Part shown: positions 26,901 to 39,075 of the stretch, piece after piece
How the letters are laid out: each line of letters opens with the position of its first letter
Numbering within the stretch: position 1 is the stretch's first letter
Source: Lytechinus variegatus
Lineage: Eukaryota > Echinodermata > Echinoidea > Temnopleuroida > Toxopneustidae
Reading direction: 5' to 3'
Assembly (NCBI RefSeq): GCF_018143015.1
Contig: NC_054741.1
Location: 67,091,754 to 67,155,753, forward strand
Length of the DNA stretch: 64,000 nucleotides
Made by a program: the position numbers and the translations under genes
Notes under the pieces: model-generated
What the model was told of the DNA's origin: nothing
The model's database searches: none
What the model saw: only the letters and a program-made list of their open reading frames with translations

Positions 26901-29900
26901 TTGTTAACCATACATGGACAAAATGTAACGTGAGTAACCGTAACGTGAGTAACCATATTATCTGCACCCCAAGTAAAAACCATGTGTTCTTTATTTTTTT
27001 AATTATATACAAAGTTTGTCTCCCTAATATACTTCTTCGAAATGGATATAATCAACTTTCATAAAAGCCTTGTATGAGGAGACTTTTCACTTATGTTGAC
27101 TTTTCATTTTATGCATGTCCAAATCATGTAACGTGAGTAACCGACACATTCCAAATATTTGCCAGGAGCATAATAGAATTTCCCAAGTTTTGTTTTTATA
27201 CGAAGGATAGTCAGACTGTGTACTTTGTTGTGATAAGGAGATGTTTAGTTCCTATCAATAATAATGGAGTTACAGCTCCAAGTATGAGTCAAGGTGTCTC
27301 CAAATGTAACGTGAGTAACCGTGGAATAGCCCTTTAGCAAATTTTAATAGTTACAAATTTAAGTAATTATAACAATTTTGATGAAACGGGCCTCAGAATT
27401 TGTTTGCGGAAGAGCAATGATTGAAACTGATTCATTTCTTTCGAAGGTCATAATCACTGCACACAAACAAGCATGCATGGAAATACATCAAAAGTTTCAT
27501 CCTGACAGTTTTAGCCGATATATATTTTAATGTGAGGGCATTGGAAGAGCAATCCTTTTCATTAGACAATTTCTCTAATGATATTCTTCTTGAATATCAC
27601 GAAATGAATTAAATAGCTCACAGTAATTATTCCCATCTTTACCATAACTTTCACATATCTTTAAATAAAAACATAGATCATAAGTTCTAGCAGCCTCTAA
27701 ACAACTGTGCTATTCTTAATCAGATCATGAAACAATGATCATTCACACCATTTTTTAAATATTTGCTGTGTAGAAAAAGTTTCTCATTTTGGATATCATA
27801 ATTATTCAATAATCGTAACCAGGCAAAAAATCAATATTGATTTTCTAGGGCTAATTTTCACCATTTGCTGCCTTTCCCTACATGTGGCCGCTACGGCTCT
27901 TTTGAATATATAAGTTAGTAATTTTTAGAAAACAATCAGATTTAAACCCTATTCATGAAGTGCCATAGTAATTCTCTCTCTTTCTCCTCTTATTATTTAA
28001 GTGATTTACCTGTCCAACTACTCCTCTCCCTCTGACTGTCTCTAATGTTCCTGACAGACTAAATATTCTCCAGTGTCTTTCTCTCAGCTGTACTGTCTCA
28101 TCTCCAAGATTCTCAAGCCTGATGCAGTACCTCCACTGAAACGATCATTTTTCAATAAAAGGCATCAAATAAAGTGACAGTTTTTAGTTAAGTCCACTAA
28201 CTCACAATACAGAGCAATAAAAAAAGGCAACAAAATCTACATATCAGTGAGTCAAGTATGATCAAAACACAATGTGAATTATAGTACTTACAGTTTCTGG
28301 TGGAAATGTGTTTTGCATAAAAGCCGATGGCCCGTATTCAGAACTCGGACTTACATTAAACCCCGGTTAAAAGTTGTGGTTTAACTATGGAGAGCCAATC
28401 AGGGTGCAAATCCCTAACAATACACATCCAAATTACTAACACATTTAACCCCAATTGTCTGGGAATGATAACTGAAATATTTTACTTCATTATGAAAGCA
28501 AAATGAAACAAAATAGTAAACATAAGAAATATACAATATGAACAGAATTTTTGAAGTTTTGGCTCGCCATCATTTTAGCACAGAGTTCGACCGTGGTTTA
28601 AGTTAAACCTGACTTCACAATATGGGCCAAAGGATTCAAGAACAATTTGTGATGAATGCCAGGTAATCTAGCCAGCTGGCATAGTGGATCAAATGAAATC
28701 TGTGGAGCATCAGAAGTGTTATATCTTAAACAGACATGAGCACTGAATAAGATGTTATTATTAACATAATTGACTTACCCAGTATACACTTGAATCTTGT
28801 GAAACCTACAGTTAATAAACAAATTCAAAGCTCATTAATAATTTTTTACAAAGAAAAATAAACAACAATAAGCTATACATGAATTGGATCAAATTTACCA
28901 ATTTGAATTTGATATATTGCAACTTTGAAATAATACCAGTACATACTTGGTAGTAGAATTCTTATAAATTCCTTGATTTATTAACAAAAGTCAAGATTCA
29001 TGAATGACCACTTTTTTCAAGGCATGAATTAATCAGAGACCAATATGGCCATAGCCTTGATGCCTGTCTTTTTGGCCTTGGATATTATTGTGCCCCTATT
29101 TATATTACCCCACCTTGCTGTAATACAAAAATAAAAGTGGCGTTGAACTAAATATGAGAATATGAACTTGGCTTGCCATTTTCGCAGTCATGTATTTAGA
29201 TTTTATCAAATACATGGCTGCCCAGATGCCAAGCCAAGTTCATATTCTCCTTGCCTGCAATTCTAATTCATGATTTTCTTACTTTAATATAGTAATCCAA
29301 TTTACAAAAAATATTCATAACATCACTTATTGGTTTCTTTCTATTAAGTTTTCAACTTCTACAACAACTACACATATAATCTAATAGTGTCTGATAGATG
29401 CTGTGCCATTCAAACCATATGGTAAAGATTGCCTACCCTAGCACCCATATAGAATGGTATGACAGTAACTCTTATGCCATCAGTAGTCTCTCTATGCACA
29501 TCTGATAACTCCAACCAGGGATGGTTCTTCTCCTGCCATGCACGCAGGGTGTCTTTAGGGGTGAAGTGGGGATCTAGAGGGGGTAGGATGTCAAATACAC
29601 AAAAAGTGAATTTTTTTTAGTTTTGAAAATCAAGACATTTCACTGATTAACAACAAATAGGTGGATTCTCTTTATCATGTCTCAAGATATCATGACTTGG
29701 TTTAATATGGTTGCCAAACTACACAAAAAATAATGAATTTGTCACTGTTTACCCCTCTAACTTCAGTAAATTATTCAGACTTGCACAAGTTGGCTCATCA
29801 TATCTGAGGTACTGAAAAGCAGCCATCTTGGAGAATGAACAATAAATACTTTGCAAATCAAAGTAATGAATTATTGTTTTATGCACAGGAGTTTTCTAGT

Positions 29901-32900
29901 ACTCCATCATGTCACATGAAGACCCTCTTTTTTTTGGATGAGGCTAAATATAATGGCCACCTACATAGTGTTGTCAGTCGGTCCGGGATCGGGATGAATT
30001 CCCGGCGGTCTGAGGCTCCGAGACGGTTCCGGGATCAATCAACTTAGACCGTATCCCGGCAGGAAAATAAAATCAATAATGGCCAAATTCATGTTGTAAT
30101 ATTTCCCTAATTAGTAATTGTACTTACGAAATACGAGAGAACAATTTAGTTTCAACTGGCTGTGTGCACATGCACCTCGAAATATTACGCAATCTGTACT
30201 CGTCGATCGCATGAGCATGCACGCAATCTAGCTTTGCTCATGTGCAGACCTCTTTCACCTCAGTTCGTTTTACTGAGTCATTCATTTACCCCATACTTTC
30301 GAGTTGAATCTGCTACGATATGTATGGACTAGTGAATTTATCATGAAATAATTTACTAACAATTGACGATGATGATCTATGAGTATTTGCAAATTTAGTC
30401 ATTTAAAAAAAGTCGCCATTAATTTTGTGATGATTGTATTTGTTGGGGTATTTTTTGCGAAAGGGTTTGCAAATAACAACTAGACGAATGCGCATCATGT
30501 TTCAGCTGGTTAGAGCCGGGAGAGAGAGAGAGAGAGAGAAGGGGGGTTACGGGAAGTGCTTGGTCGTTCACGACTGGGGACCATCTGTCATCTGTTGACT
30601 TGATGCTTACAATTGCAAACCAGTCGGTCAAATCATGGAGCTGTTAATAGCTCTATGGTCAAATCATTTCTCCTAGATATATTTCGACTTAAATTATAAA
30701 ATTGTACCAAAACGCTGTTAGAATTGGCGATGTTTAAAGTGGCGTTGTTTAAACTTTGAAACAACATTGTTTTGAAAGTCATATCATACCCTATATGTTG
30801 TAAAAATATGTTGTTAAATGCATCAAACAAATTATCAATGATATTAACAGTTTTAAATGATATCGTTGGAAATTGCAAAAAATATTTAAAAACAAACTGT
30901 TTAAAGTTTAAAAAAAATTCTATTGGTTTAATAGTTTAAAAACAGTTGTATATTGACTGGCTTAAACAATGTTTCTTAATATTTAAATAGTTGTTCAAAA
31001 TATTTTTTTTTACTGTGAATAGTCTGAGTATCTATTCAAATAATGTTTTCTCGATCGAAAGTAATTCATGATTAAAGAAAAAATGAGTTTGTTTTGATGC
31101 GAAGTGCCGGCCGCCGGGACTAATCTTGTGTAAATTTCCAAATAAGCTTCTCTGATAAGATAGTATTCACTTTTCTCAGTAGTAGTGATATCAAGGAGAT
31201 ATCTCCTTGGTGATATCATACTGTTCAGAGTTACGAGAGAGGGAGAGAGAGTGAAACTGAAAGTTAAAATTCCGGGCTAGCTAGGGCCACAGGCGCACTG
31301 ACAAGACATTACGCAATTTGCTTATAACTGTCAACCACGTGCGCACCGACCACAGATCAGTGGCACCGACACGTGTGTTATTGGACTGTCAGATCAGCAG
31401 CTGGGTCGACTCAAACATAATTCGGGTCATGTCAGTGGTCATTAATGTTTACAGTTTGCGGTGGTGGCACGCTTTGACTGTCTCATCATTATTTTCCCCA
31501 CGTTTTGAGTGAATGTTTACAATTTGCGGTGGTGGCATGCACACTTTGACCATGGAGCTAACAGTTCATAGTTCTATGCTTTGACTGTCTGGTGCACCGC
31601 CAGTGCGCAGTGTTTAAGGCTGGAAATGTAGGTATACACTTTTGGATTGCATTTGTGCGTGGAGATATGTTTCAGGATTCGGGACGAGCCGGGATCCCGA
31701 TAAGGAAATTTTGAAGTTGTCGGGACGGTTTCGGACAGGGATTTTTTTTCTAGATAACAACACTACACCTCCACCCCCCCCCCTTCCCTTCGCAACATCA
31801 TAAAATATGTCCACAAAAACAAAACTTTACAAAGGTTTGTTGATATAATGCATTCCCACCACAGGAAATTCAGTATTATCATAATTTTAATTCATTTCGG
31901 TAATGAAGCATACATCCATAAAATGAGTACCATGTTGTACAACGCAACTTTAGAAGGCAAGTGTGAAAGACCGCCTCGTCTCAGCCAACCCCTTAAACAG
32001 TTATCTTTCTTCCCTAGGGCCCTGATTTTATTAATTACAAAACCAGTATAAACAATTTATCAAAATCAAATTTCATTAATGCTGTCAAATTCATATGCAG
32101 CAATGTATATTCTCACCTTGGCCAGGATTAAATTCTAAGAATTTATCAAAGAGTTCATGACTGATCGGACTTGCTTCACCAGATGATGAATATGGTAAGA
32201 CATCTTCATGAGCTACATAGTCCAAACCTGACAATAAACAGATCAAATACACAGAGACTATTAATGACAAAAGGGTACTCTTCTACAGTGTACATGTATA
32301 CTTCACTGTACAGGCAGATGTATTCAATCCGATAACCCTTTAAGAAATTTGGCATTTTGCAGAAATAAATATCATAAATCATTCCAGTGGTGACCAGGTA
32401 TTTTATTCCGATTCAATACCAGAGCAAAAGTCAAACTTGATCATTAATTGTCAACTTACCACATAAATATGGTATTAAATGTTTTTGGAGAAGATACTCT
32501 TTCAATATTTGACTGACATATTATTTTCCTTAAATTGGGAGATTTGTGAGGTTTAAATTTGTTTTCTCACTTGGTACATGTACCAGTATAATAAATACAA
32601 TTAAAGCAGTATGCAGATACAGATTGGAAAACATGTGCTACACACGTCAAGTTTTTTTCCATTGATATGTTCTTTTTAATTGGATTTTACGTTGATTTCT
32701 CATGATTTTCATTGTAATTTTCATAATTGAATTCCTTCGTCCTGAAAACATTTTTTTTCTATGAAATTTGTATTTTTCCTGAATTCATCTGTTGTGCTTT
32801 AAGAAAACTGGGGATTTAATTCACGATTGAGTCAAATAATTTATACCTGGTATTGCATATAGAGATCTGTTGTTATCTTGGTTTCCGAGAAAGGTGACTG

Positions 32901-35900
32901 CTTCTGTTTGTGCCCTCTGTCAAAAGATTTTTAGTAAAAGAGAGGAAGGAAAGTAAACAAAATACATAGTAATTTCATCATTAAATCATAATACATCAAT
33001 GACTTCTAAAGTCACATGCAAGTGATACTGTAAAGAATGGTAGATTATTCCAAAATGTTCACATCTTTCAACAGTCATCATACAATATCTCAGAGATACT
33101 GTCGTCAGGCTTTTATCTAGTTATCACAAGAACAAATACAGGATGGAAAGACAGATGGATGACCCCAAAAAATAATGCTTAAGGTAGATAGGGTGGCCAT
33201 AAAAAGCCTAGTTGATATATCTTAACACTAAAGCACGGGATTACTCACGATGAATGGGCAATCTCTTGAATCAATCAGAACTTGGTAGTAGACATGTGTT
33301 TTTCCCTTCACTTCTTTGTTTGTATCTAAAGGCATTCCATCTATCTTCTCAGTAGGCCTGCTGAACAAATAAATGACGAATAATAGAACAATGCATTTAT
33401 GATAATTACATGTTAAATCTTTGAAAAGTAAATAAGGAGATAACAATCATAAATCATAGGGAAATGGAATCAATCATAAAGAATTTTGAAAAGGTTCATT
33501 TACAACAAACTGTCTGTAATGTGAGTTCCTCAGACAGATGCAAACCTTTGGACAGTAAAAATTTGACTGAACTCAGGATCTCCATTTATTTCGGTTTTCA
33601 AAGTATTAGACTGTTACCAGGTATAATGATTGTTATACCCAAACTTACACCCTGTAGCATTTTTTATGAATGTTTTTCTACTTCAGTCAACTTCTGGTTG
33701 GTTAGTCTATATTGCCCTTATTTCATTTCCCCAGACATTCTGGAATCGATTATGAAACACGCTCCAGGTTCTCCATATTAGCACCTATCTGATTGATTTC
33801 TCATTACACTAACTTTGAAAGATACAGCAATCAGTATATGGCCCTTAGCATAGATTATCCTTGTATCAAATCTTAGTTGAGCAAGTCCTCTTTCAGTTTT
33901 GAAAATGCCAACACCGCACTTTTCCCTGTAAATTCTCAGATTTAGATTTTAACATTACGTTGAAAATCTTGACTTTTGGTTATTTTTTTCTAAAGTTAAT
34001 ATCAGTTTCGCCAAATGACCTTTGCCTAGTCACCTGAAAATTGCATTCACCTATTTACTGAAGTTTGACAATTATACATAAATTTTATGACTGATAGGGA
34101 CTAATGATTTCAATATTTTCTTGAAAATTAGAAATCATAACCTGGGTTAGGTTTTTTATGTTAATACCACACCATCGAATTTCATTGACCCTAAATGACC
34201 TTTGACCTTGAACAAGTGACCTGTAGCTCACCCCACATACGGTAATCAGTGAATCTTCATTACCCTCATGTCTAAGTTTCATGAAATAGGTCCTCATACT
34301 TTCAAATTTATGACATATAAAAAAAAGCTTAACCTTGGTAAAGATTTTAATGTTTACAATGTTGCCGCTGCCGGAAAATCAGCACCTATGTCTCACTTAT
34401 GCAGGGAGCCCCCCCCCCAAAAAAAAAAGGCTTGGATAAATATCACTGTAGACACAAATGTCGGATCAATATGCAATTAAAATTTTACAAAAGAATGTAA
34501 ACTCATGCCTAGTAAGCTATTTGTCTATTATTTAGTCTTTATTCACAACTTTCAGACCAAAAAAATCACACAACTAAAAAACAAATGACACCTAAATACT
34601 ACAAAAATATCATGCAAATATTATCTTAAAACCTCATAATGATCAATTTATTAGGGTTACTACAAGGTCTCCTAAATTCCATGAGTAATGGTTTGAAATG
34701 ATAGTGAAAATGGGGCACTGACCCCTTTATACCTTTCTTGTTTGTTTCCAGATATATCTCTGTCATACAGTCTGGCTAACCAAGGGAAAAGTAGGATGCC
34801 TCGATAGCCAAAAATTCTATGCAAAAACAACTGGAAAACAAAGACAAAATAAAAGCTTCTTTTATATACAACTAGTTGGATTGAGGTCTGCACAATAAAC
34901 AGCACAAAGCAACTGCATGCAGTAAGCATTAAAGGCTATCAAACAAAAAGTTGATGTAAATACATCAAGAAAAATCAAATATGCATAATGAAAATTTCAT
35001 CCACATTGGATGCAAATTATGCAAAATTGAAATCTCTGAATTTCCAAAACTATAATTAGAGAACTTTGACCCAATTGTCCTCCTCCGAGAAGCTGAATAA
35101 CTATTGAAATTGCTTTATTACTCTCATATGAAATCATCTTCCATTGTGACATATGCATTTTTATTTCATGATAAAAAAAAAATCAATTAGATCATATATG
35201 AACAAGTCTGAATGTCTTTACTAATCACTTTTAACCTTTGACCCATTACCTCGGCTCTAACCTCAAATCTAAACAGAATATCGGATTCAATTTTGCAACC
35301 CCTTAAACTGTGGAACAAAAATCAATATGGACCATTTTGTTTACTGTTGTCATTTCTGAATCATCAAATTCCAATTTTCTTACAATCATGAACATATGAG
35401 AAATTCTTACTTGTCCTGTGATATATTTTCCGTGCTGTTTTGGAGTTTCTAGTTTACCAACTGTCTGTAGTTTCCTGAAAGCAAAGAGAAGACAAAATGT
35501 GGAAAACAAGAACAATCTTATTCTCCCTTTTTTACATCACCAATAAAAGGTCACAGCCCATTCAGCCCCTAGATCAATCTCTTATCATGACAATCACATC
35601 GTAATCTATTATTTGGTACAAGAGGAGGCATCGTTTTTAGGCTTGCTTCTAGATTCATAATTTTCTTGAAAAAAACCTGCTCTTTCTTCTAAAGTTCTAT
35701 ATCTTTGGTTGTTTTCTCTTCTTCTTCCTTTTTTTTCTCTATACATTTCCTTCCCCTTCTTTTCCTTCTCTCTTTCCTGTGTTTTATTCTATATTCCTTT
35801 ATCCTCTGTGTTTATCTCTTTATTATTATTATGAAAAGGGGAAGCATCTTGATGAGGACTGGATGTTGCAGTTTCGGCAGAAATCATTTCATTTTATTTG

Positions 35901-36802
35901 AATTTCTGTTAACCTCCAAGCTGCCCCTCTCACCCTTTCTTCTCTTTCTCCTTTTCTATTTCTCTTTCATTTTCTTCTCCTTCTCTTATCCATCTGTCCC
36001 CTTCTTTTCTTTGCTCTCTCTCTTCTCCTTTTCCATTTTCCATGTGGCTCTCCCTCATTTACTTTCTTTTTTTCTTCTCTCCCAATCCCTTCAAATTTTA
36101 TCTTTTTTTCTCTCTCCCCTGCCCTTACATGCCTTAGTCTTTCTCTCTTGCCCCTTTTTTTCTCTCCTTTGTTTCCCCCTAACTCTGTAGTGAACGTTAG
36201 GGATCCTTTCTCCTCTTTAGCTTACCTTACTGGCCCTCTCCCTTTCATTTCCTTCCCCTTTTCTCAATGATTCCTCTGTCTCTCCCTTTCCCTTCTTTAT
36301 TTCCTCTTTTTCTTACTTCCCCTCTCATTGTACATTCTTTTCCCTCTCTCCCGGTACATTATTTTCCTTCTGTTCATCTCTTTCAAACTTGTGACACCCC
36401 CCCCCCCTCTATTTTCCTTGGATAAATCACTATTTTCACTTTTCTTTCTTCTTCTCATGGATCCGAGCCTGAAAGCACTTACACATAATAAAAGTCTTGG
36501 GCAACTTTCTTTTCGTGGGACCCCAAACTTGAAAAAAAAAATCACTCATCATATTATTGAATCACACCACGTCAACAGTACCGTACACATTTGACAACGA
36601 GTGGGACTGAAGAAGACTATTGGCTAGCAATGTCGCACTTGACAAAAATACATCCACATAATCGAACAATACGAGGAGAATGTAGCTTCTAAAGAACTTA
36701 CTTTGATGCCAGTGTTCTGTGGTTATTCCTAAAAAGATTCTGAGCTGCGACACATAAAATAGCAGGCCTCTGCCGCAACAAAATTGTCGTTGTTGCCGCC
36801 AT
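23989..36802 (-). CDS. POLDIP2: DNA polymerase delta-interacting protein 2 (YccV-like plus ApaG/DUF525 domains)
   Basis: Eleven minus-strand exons: 36702-36802, 35411-35474, 34733-34830, 33249-33360, 32847-32916, 32117-32227, 29437-29573, 28779-28805, 28010-28135, 25447-25526, 23989-24103. They sum to 1041 nt: 346 residues plus TGA (human 368). Residues 1 to about 40 (MAATTTILLRQRPAILCVAA...) are basic and free of acid, like a mitochondrial presequence. LETPKQHGKYITGQ, IFGYRGILLFPWLARLYDRD and EVKGKTHVYYQVLIDSRDCP form the YccV-like domain; WQEKNHPWLELSDVHRETTD, VIPFYMGAR, WRYCIRLENL, RHWRIFSLSGTLETVRGRGV and FDCRIPPFTLES form the ApaG/DUF525 domain. The family binds Pol delta p50 and PCNA and also acts in mitochondria. 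Compared with human, two residues are lost at the exon 4-5 junction. Introns carry several DNA transposons, including a 1.8-kb hAT and the 15-mer repeat element. Confidence 0.96.
24104..25446. other. POLDIP2 last intron, with a GGCTCGACATTAG-type repeat
   Basis: Between the two last exons. About 25118-25352 resembles a repeat with ends GCTCCACACTAAC and (inverted) GGCTCGACATTAGC, containing GGTGGCCC-like blocks; no duplication was identified. Nothing else stands out. Confidence 0.5.
25609..27389. mobile_element. Older CCCATTTCACAAAG MITE split by the TTTA element
   Basis: CCCATTTCACAAAGATAT at 25609 is the inverted partner of TTTGATGAAACGGGCC at 27374-27389. Removing the inner element leaves a compact MITE of about 140 bp. 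Confidence 0.6.
25693..27332. mobile_element. 1640-bp DNA element with TTTA duplication and eight GTAACGTGAGTAACC repeats
   Basis: Ends GGGCAATTCCACAGG and inverted GGGCTATTCCACGG are flanked by TTTA at 25689-25692 and 27333-27336. The 15-mer GTAACGTGAGTAACC occurs in one orientation at 26054, 26238, 26925, 26940, 27128 and 27306, with single-base variants at 26221 and 26258; the last copy runs straight into the right terminal repeat. No frame longer than 63 codons, so non-autonomous. Superfamily not assigned. It lies in a POLDIP2 intron. Confidence 0.87.
28329..28628. mobile_element. GGCCCG-ended MITE, copy B (~300 bp)
   Basis: GGCCCGTATTCAGAACTCGG at the left pairs with the inverted right end GGCCCATATTGTGAAGTCAG; next to it are paired TTAAACC/GGTTTAA blocks. 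Same family as 22862-23163. It lies in the POLDIP2 intron between exons 28010-28135 and 28779-28805. Confidence 0.75.
28779..28805 (-). other. POLDIP2: 27-nt micro-exon of POLDIP2
   Basis: Nine codons, VSQDSSVYW, lie between a TGTAG acceptor and a GTAAGTCA donor. They bridge VIPFYMGAR and WRYCIRLENL exactly as REAQNSHVYW does in the human protein, with no length change. Flanking exons are both in phase 0 here, so skipping would keep the frame and remove nine residues from the ApaG domain. Confidence 0.88.
29156..29250. repeat. Hairpin-forming inverted repeat, about 42-bp arms
   Basis: GAGAATATGAACTTGGCTTG is mirrored by CAAGCCAAGTTCATATTCTC, and the inner CATGTATTT/AAATACATG also pair. This is probably a tiny MITE in a POLDIP2 intron. 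Confidence 0.8.
29966..31765. mobile_element. 1.8-kb non-autonomous hAT element in a POLDIP2 intron
   Basis: Ends TAGTGTTGTCAG and inverted TAGTGTTGTTATC. It is flanked by CACCTACA (29958-29965) and CACCTCCA (31766-31773), an 8-bp duplication with one difference. Subterminal blocks near both ends hold CGGGATC and GGGACGG motifs. An AG repeat is at about 30519-30540 and a 16-bp palindrome at 31193-31208. No transposase frame. Confidence 0.85.
34196..34300. repeat. Fragment related to the TGACCTTTGACCT repeat family
   Basis: TGACCTTTGACCTTG, GTGACCT and CATGTCTAAGTTTCATGAA resemble the unit of the array at 15866-16789 in order and spacing. It lies in the POLDIP2 intron between exons 33249-33360 and 34733-34830. 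A weaker copy starts near 34015. Confidence 0.55.
35705..36470 (+). repeat. Pyrimidine-rich (T/C) tract, ~750 bp
   Basis: Dense TTCTCTTTCC-like sequence with few purines. It is the POLDIP2 first intron read on the opposite strand, i.e. a polypurine tract in the transcript. The 161-codon Phe/Leu/Ser frame is compositional. Confidence 0.85.
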
Positions 36803-36920
36803 TCTTATCTGCAACAGTAAAAGAACGAATTCCGCAAAAAATACACTAGAGTGGCTCCAAAAAATGAAAATAGATATTTTTATCGCTTCATCGTGTCCCG
36901 CATGATACATGTACATTTAA

Positions 36921-37394
36921 TAAAGGGGAAGTTCACCCTGACAAAAAGTTTATTGTTAAAATAATGAAATATATTGCCAAAGGTTTGAGAAAAAAATCCA
37001 TCAAAGAATAAAAAAGTTATTAGAATTTTAATCATTTGATTTGTGACGTTTTATGCTAGCAAATTTCTTAGCTATATTAAACAAAAAAAAAAGTCAATGA
37101 AATGTAATTTTCTCAGAAAATTTCAAATGGTTTTTACTTTACCTTTAGTATATCGATGCACAAACCATTTCACACCCGTTTCCGAAAAGAATTAGTTACC
37201 ACGAACCATTAAAAAACAAAATTTCTGCATTTTATATTTTACGGGGCGGCTGCTGACGTCACAAAATATCCCAAACTTAAAATTCTAATAACTTTCTTAA
37301 TCTTTAATGGATTTTCCTCAGACCTGCACCAATGTTTTTTTTCTGCTATCAATTTTTGCAACTACCTTTTTTTTCAGTGTGAACTTCCCCATTA
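36921..37394. mobile_element. POLDIP2: MITE with GGGGAAGTTCACMCTG ends immediately upstream of POLDIP2
   Basis: GGGGAAGTTCACCCTGACAA at the left is mirrored by TTTTCAGTGTGAACTTCCCC at the right, with AT-rich TTAAT-like flanks. About 470 bp. Its left end is only about 120 bp upstream of the POLDIP2 start codon (36802), so it lies at or in the promoter. Confidence 0.8.
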
Positions 37395-38283
37395 ATCACG
37401 GGCGTCACTCTGAACTCAAGCCAAGGTTGGATGGGAGATGGATCGAGGGCCGAGACAGAGGCCTTTTCAACTATTTAAAAAGTTCGCCTCACCCCTTTCA
37501 CTCTATATGATGCTCTTTCACGCAGTTTAATTTCATTAGTGACTAGTATCATATGTCTTATTGTAAGGTGCCTTAAAAAATTTGGGGGACTGTCGAAATT
37601 ACTTTTTTGTCATGTTGGTCACTTGTCAGTTAGTATATAGGATGCCAAGAAATCTGTGACGGGCACCAACTTGTATTTTGACTTACGCAGAAAACACACG
37701 TCTATTTTTTCTTTATGTGCAGAAATAATAAAACCCTAATTTACCGCATCGGGAAGATGGGGGATCTTAACATTTCCTCATGATGCCTCCGATGAAGATC
37801 TATCATGAATTCATAAAGGGCCTAGTATATATATGAAATGCATTGAAATGGGGGAAAAACGGAAAAATCCATCAAACATATATTTTTAAATATGATTTTA
37901 GCAGCTTTTTACAAAATGTTGCACTTTTGATATGCCCTGTGTACTATAGTTGGGCATTTACTTGACTCATCTGCAGGTTTCTTGCTCAGTATCAAGTATA
38001 ATAATTCAACAGTTGATGATTCAGTTAATTGACAGATTTATATTTTAAACTCTAGCACATCAATGATGTGGAGCTCATCCGGCATCTCGCAACAAAATTT
38101 AACACAATTTTAATTTCAGCCCAGTTGACACTGTATTCATTATTTGTATATTATTATATATTGGTGACATGAATTGAGGATATAGAATTGAAATAGATGA
38201 AGAAATGACACAGAAGCATTTTTTGTGATCTATGAATAAATTTCATATGAATTAAGTATTCTTATCTAGTCAAGTTTCTTAAC

Positions 38284-39075
38284 TCTGTGTAGAACCTTGG
38301 TGAACCTAATGTAGCTCTCAGATGGAACAAAAATAACCAAATTCAATCAACAAATAAATAAGTAATTTTTGTGAGTTTTGAAAATATATGAATAAATTAG
38401 CATATTTAATGAGCTCCAAAATTCTACGTTGAAATTTTGTATCACCACCTCGAGCTATTATTTAAGGCAAACAAAATTGAAAATGATCAACAAATGAAGA
38501 AGAAAAAACATTTCTTTGTAATTCTGTGTAGAAGTTTGGTGAACCTCATAAAGTTCTACAAAATGGAAGAAGAAAAAGAGTAAAATCGGGTCAACAATTA
38601 AAGAAGAAAAAGCATTTTATGTGAATTTTTAAAAATATGAATAAATTCCCATAAATTAGCATAAAAATTGTTCTAGTCAAAATTTCAAAATTCTGTGAAG
38701 AAGATTGGTGAACCTCATGAAGCTCTACCAGATGGAAGAAAAAAAATCGGTCAACATATAAAGAAGAAGCATTTTATGTGAATTTTTGAAAATATACATA
38801 AATTAATTTCGAATATATTAGCATAAAAATTGTTCTAATCAAAATTTTGTGTAGAAGATTGGTGAACCTCATGAAACTCTTCCAGATGGAAGAAAAAAAA
38901 ATAAAAATCGTTCCACAAATAAAGAAAAAGAAGCATTCTATGTGAATTTTTAAATATATGCATAAATTAATTTCGCATAAATTAAATTGTTCTAGTCAAA
39001 ATTTCAAAATCCTGTGTAGAAGATTGGTGAACCTCATGAATTTCAAAATTCTGTGAAAAAGTTTTGAATCCCCCA
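38284..39075 (+). repeat. ~160-bp tandem repeat array, five units
   Basis: TTCTGTGTAGAAGATTGGTG, AACCTCATGAAGCTCT is repeated starting at about 38284, 38521, 38690, 38849 and 39009, each followed by CAGATGG-AAGAAAAAA, TCAACAAATAAAGAAGAA and AGCATTTTATGTGAATTTTT. It is followed by GGACGGACAACAGACGACGG (39151), so it is probably the inside of a larger element ending near 39205. Confidence 0.8.

Noticed and set aside
26054-27320. CRISPR-like look of eight repeated 15-mers
   Set aside because: The repeats are too short, spacing is irregular (0 to 670 bp), and the block lies within delimited transposon ends in a eukaryotic intron.
35705-36190. 161-codon frame rich in Phe, Leu and Ser
   Set aside because: It lies in a pyrimidine tract within POLDIP2 intron 1 on the opposite strand; composition explains it.
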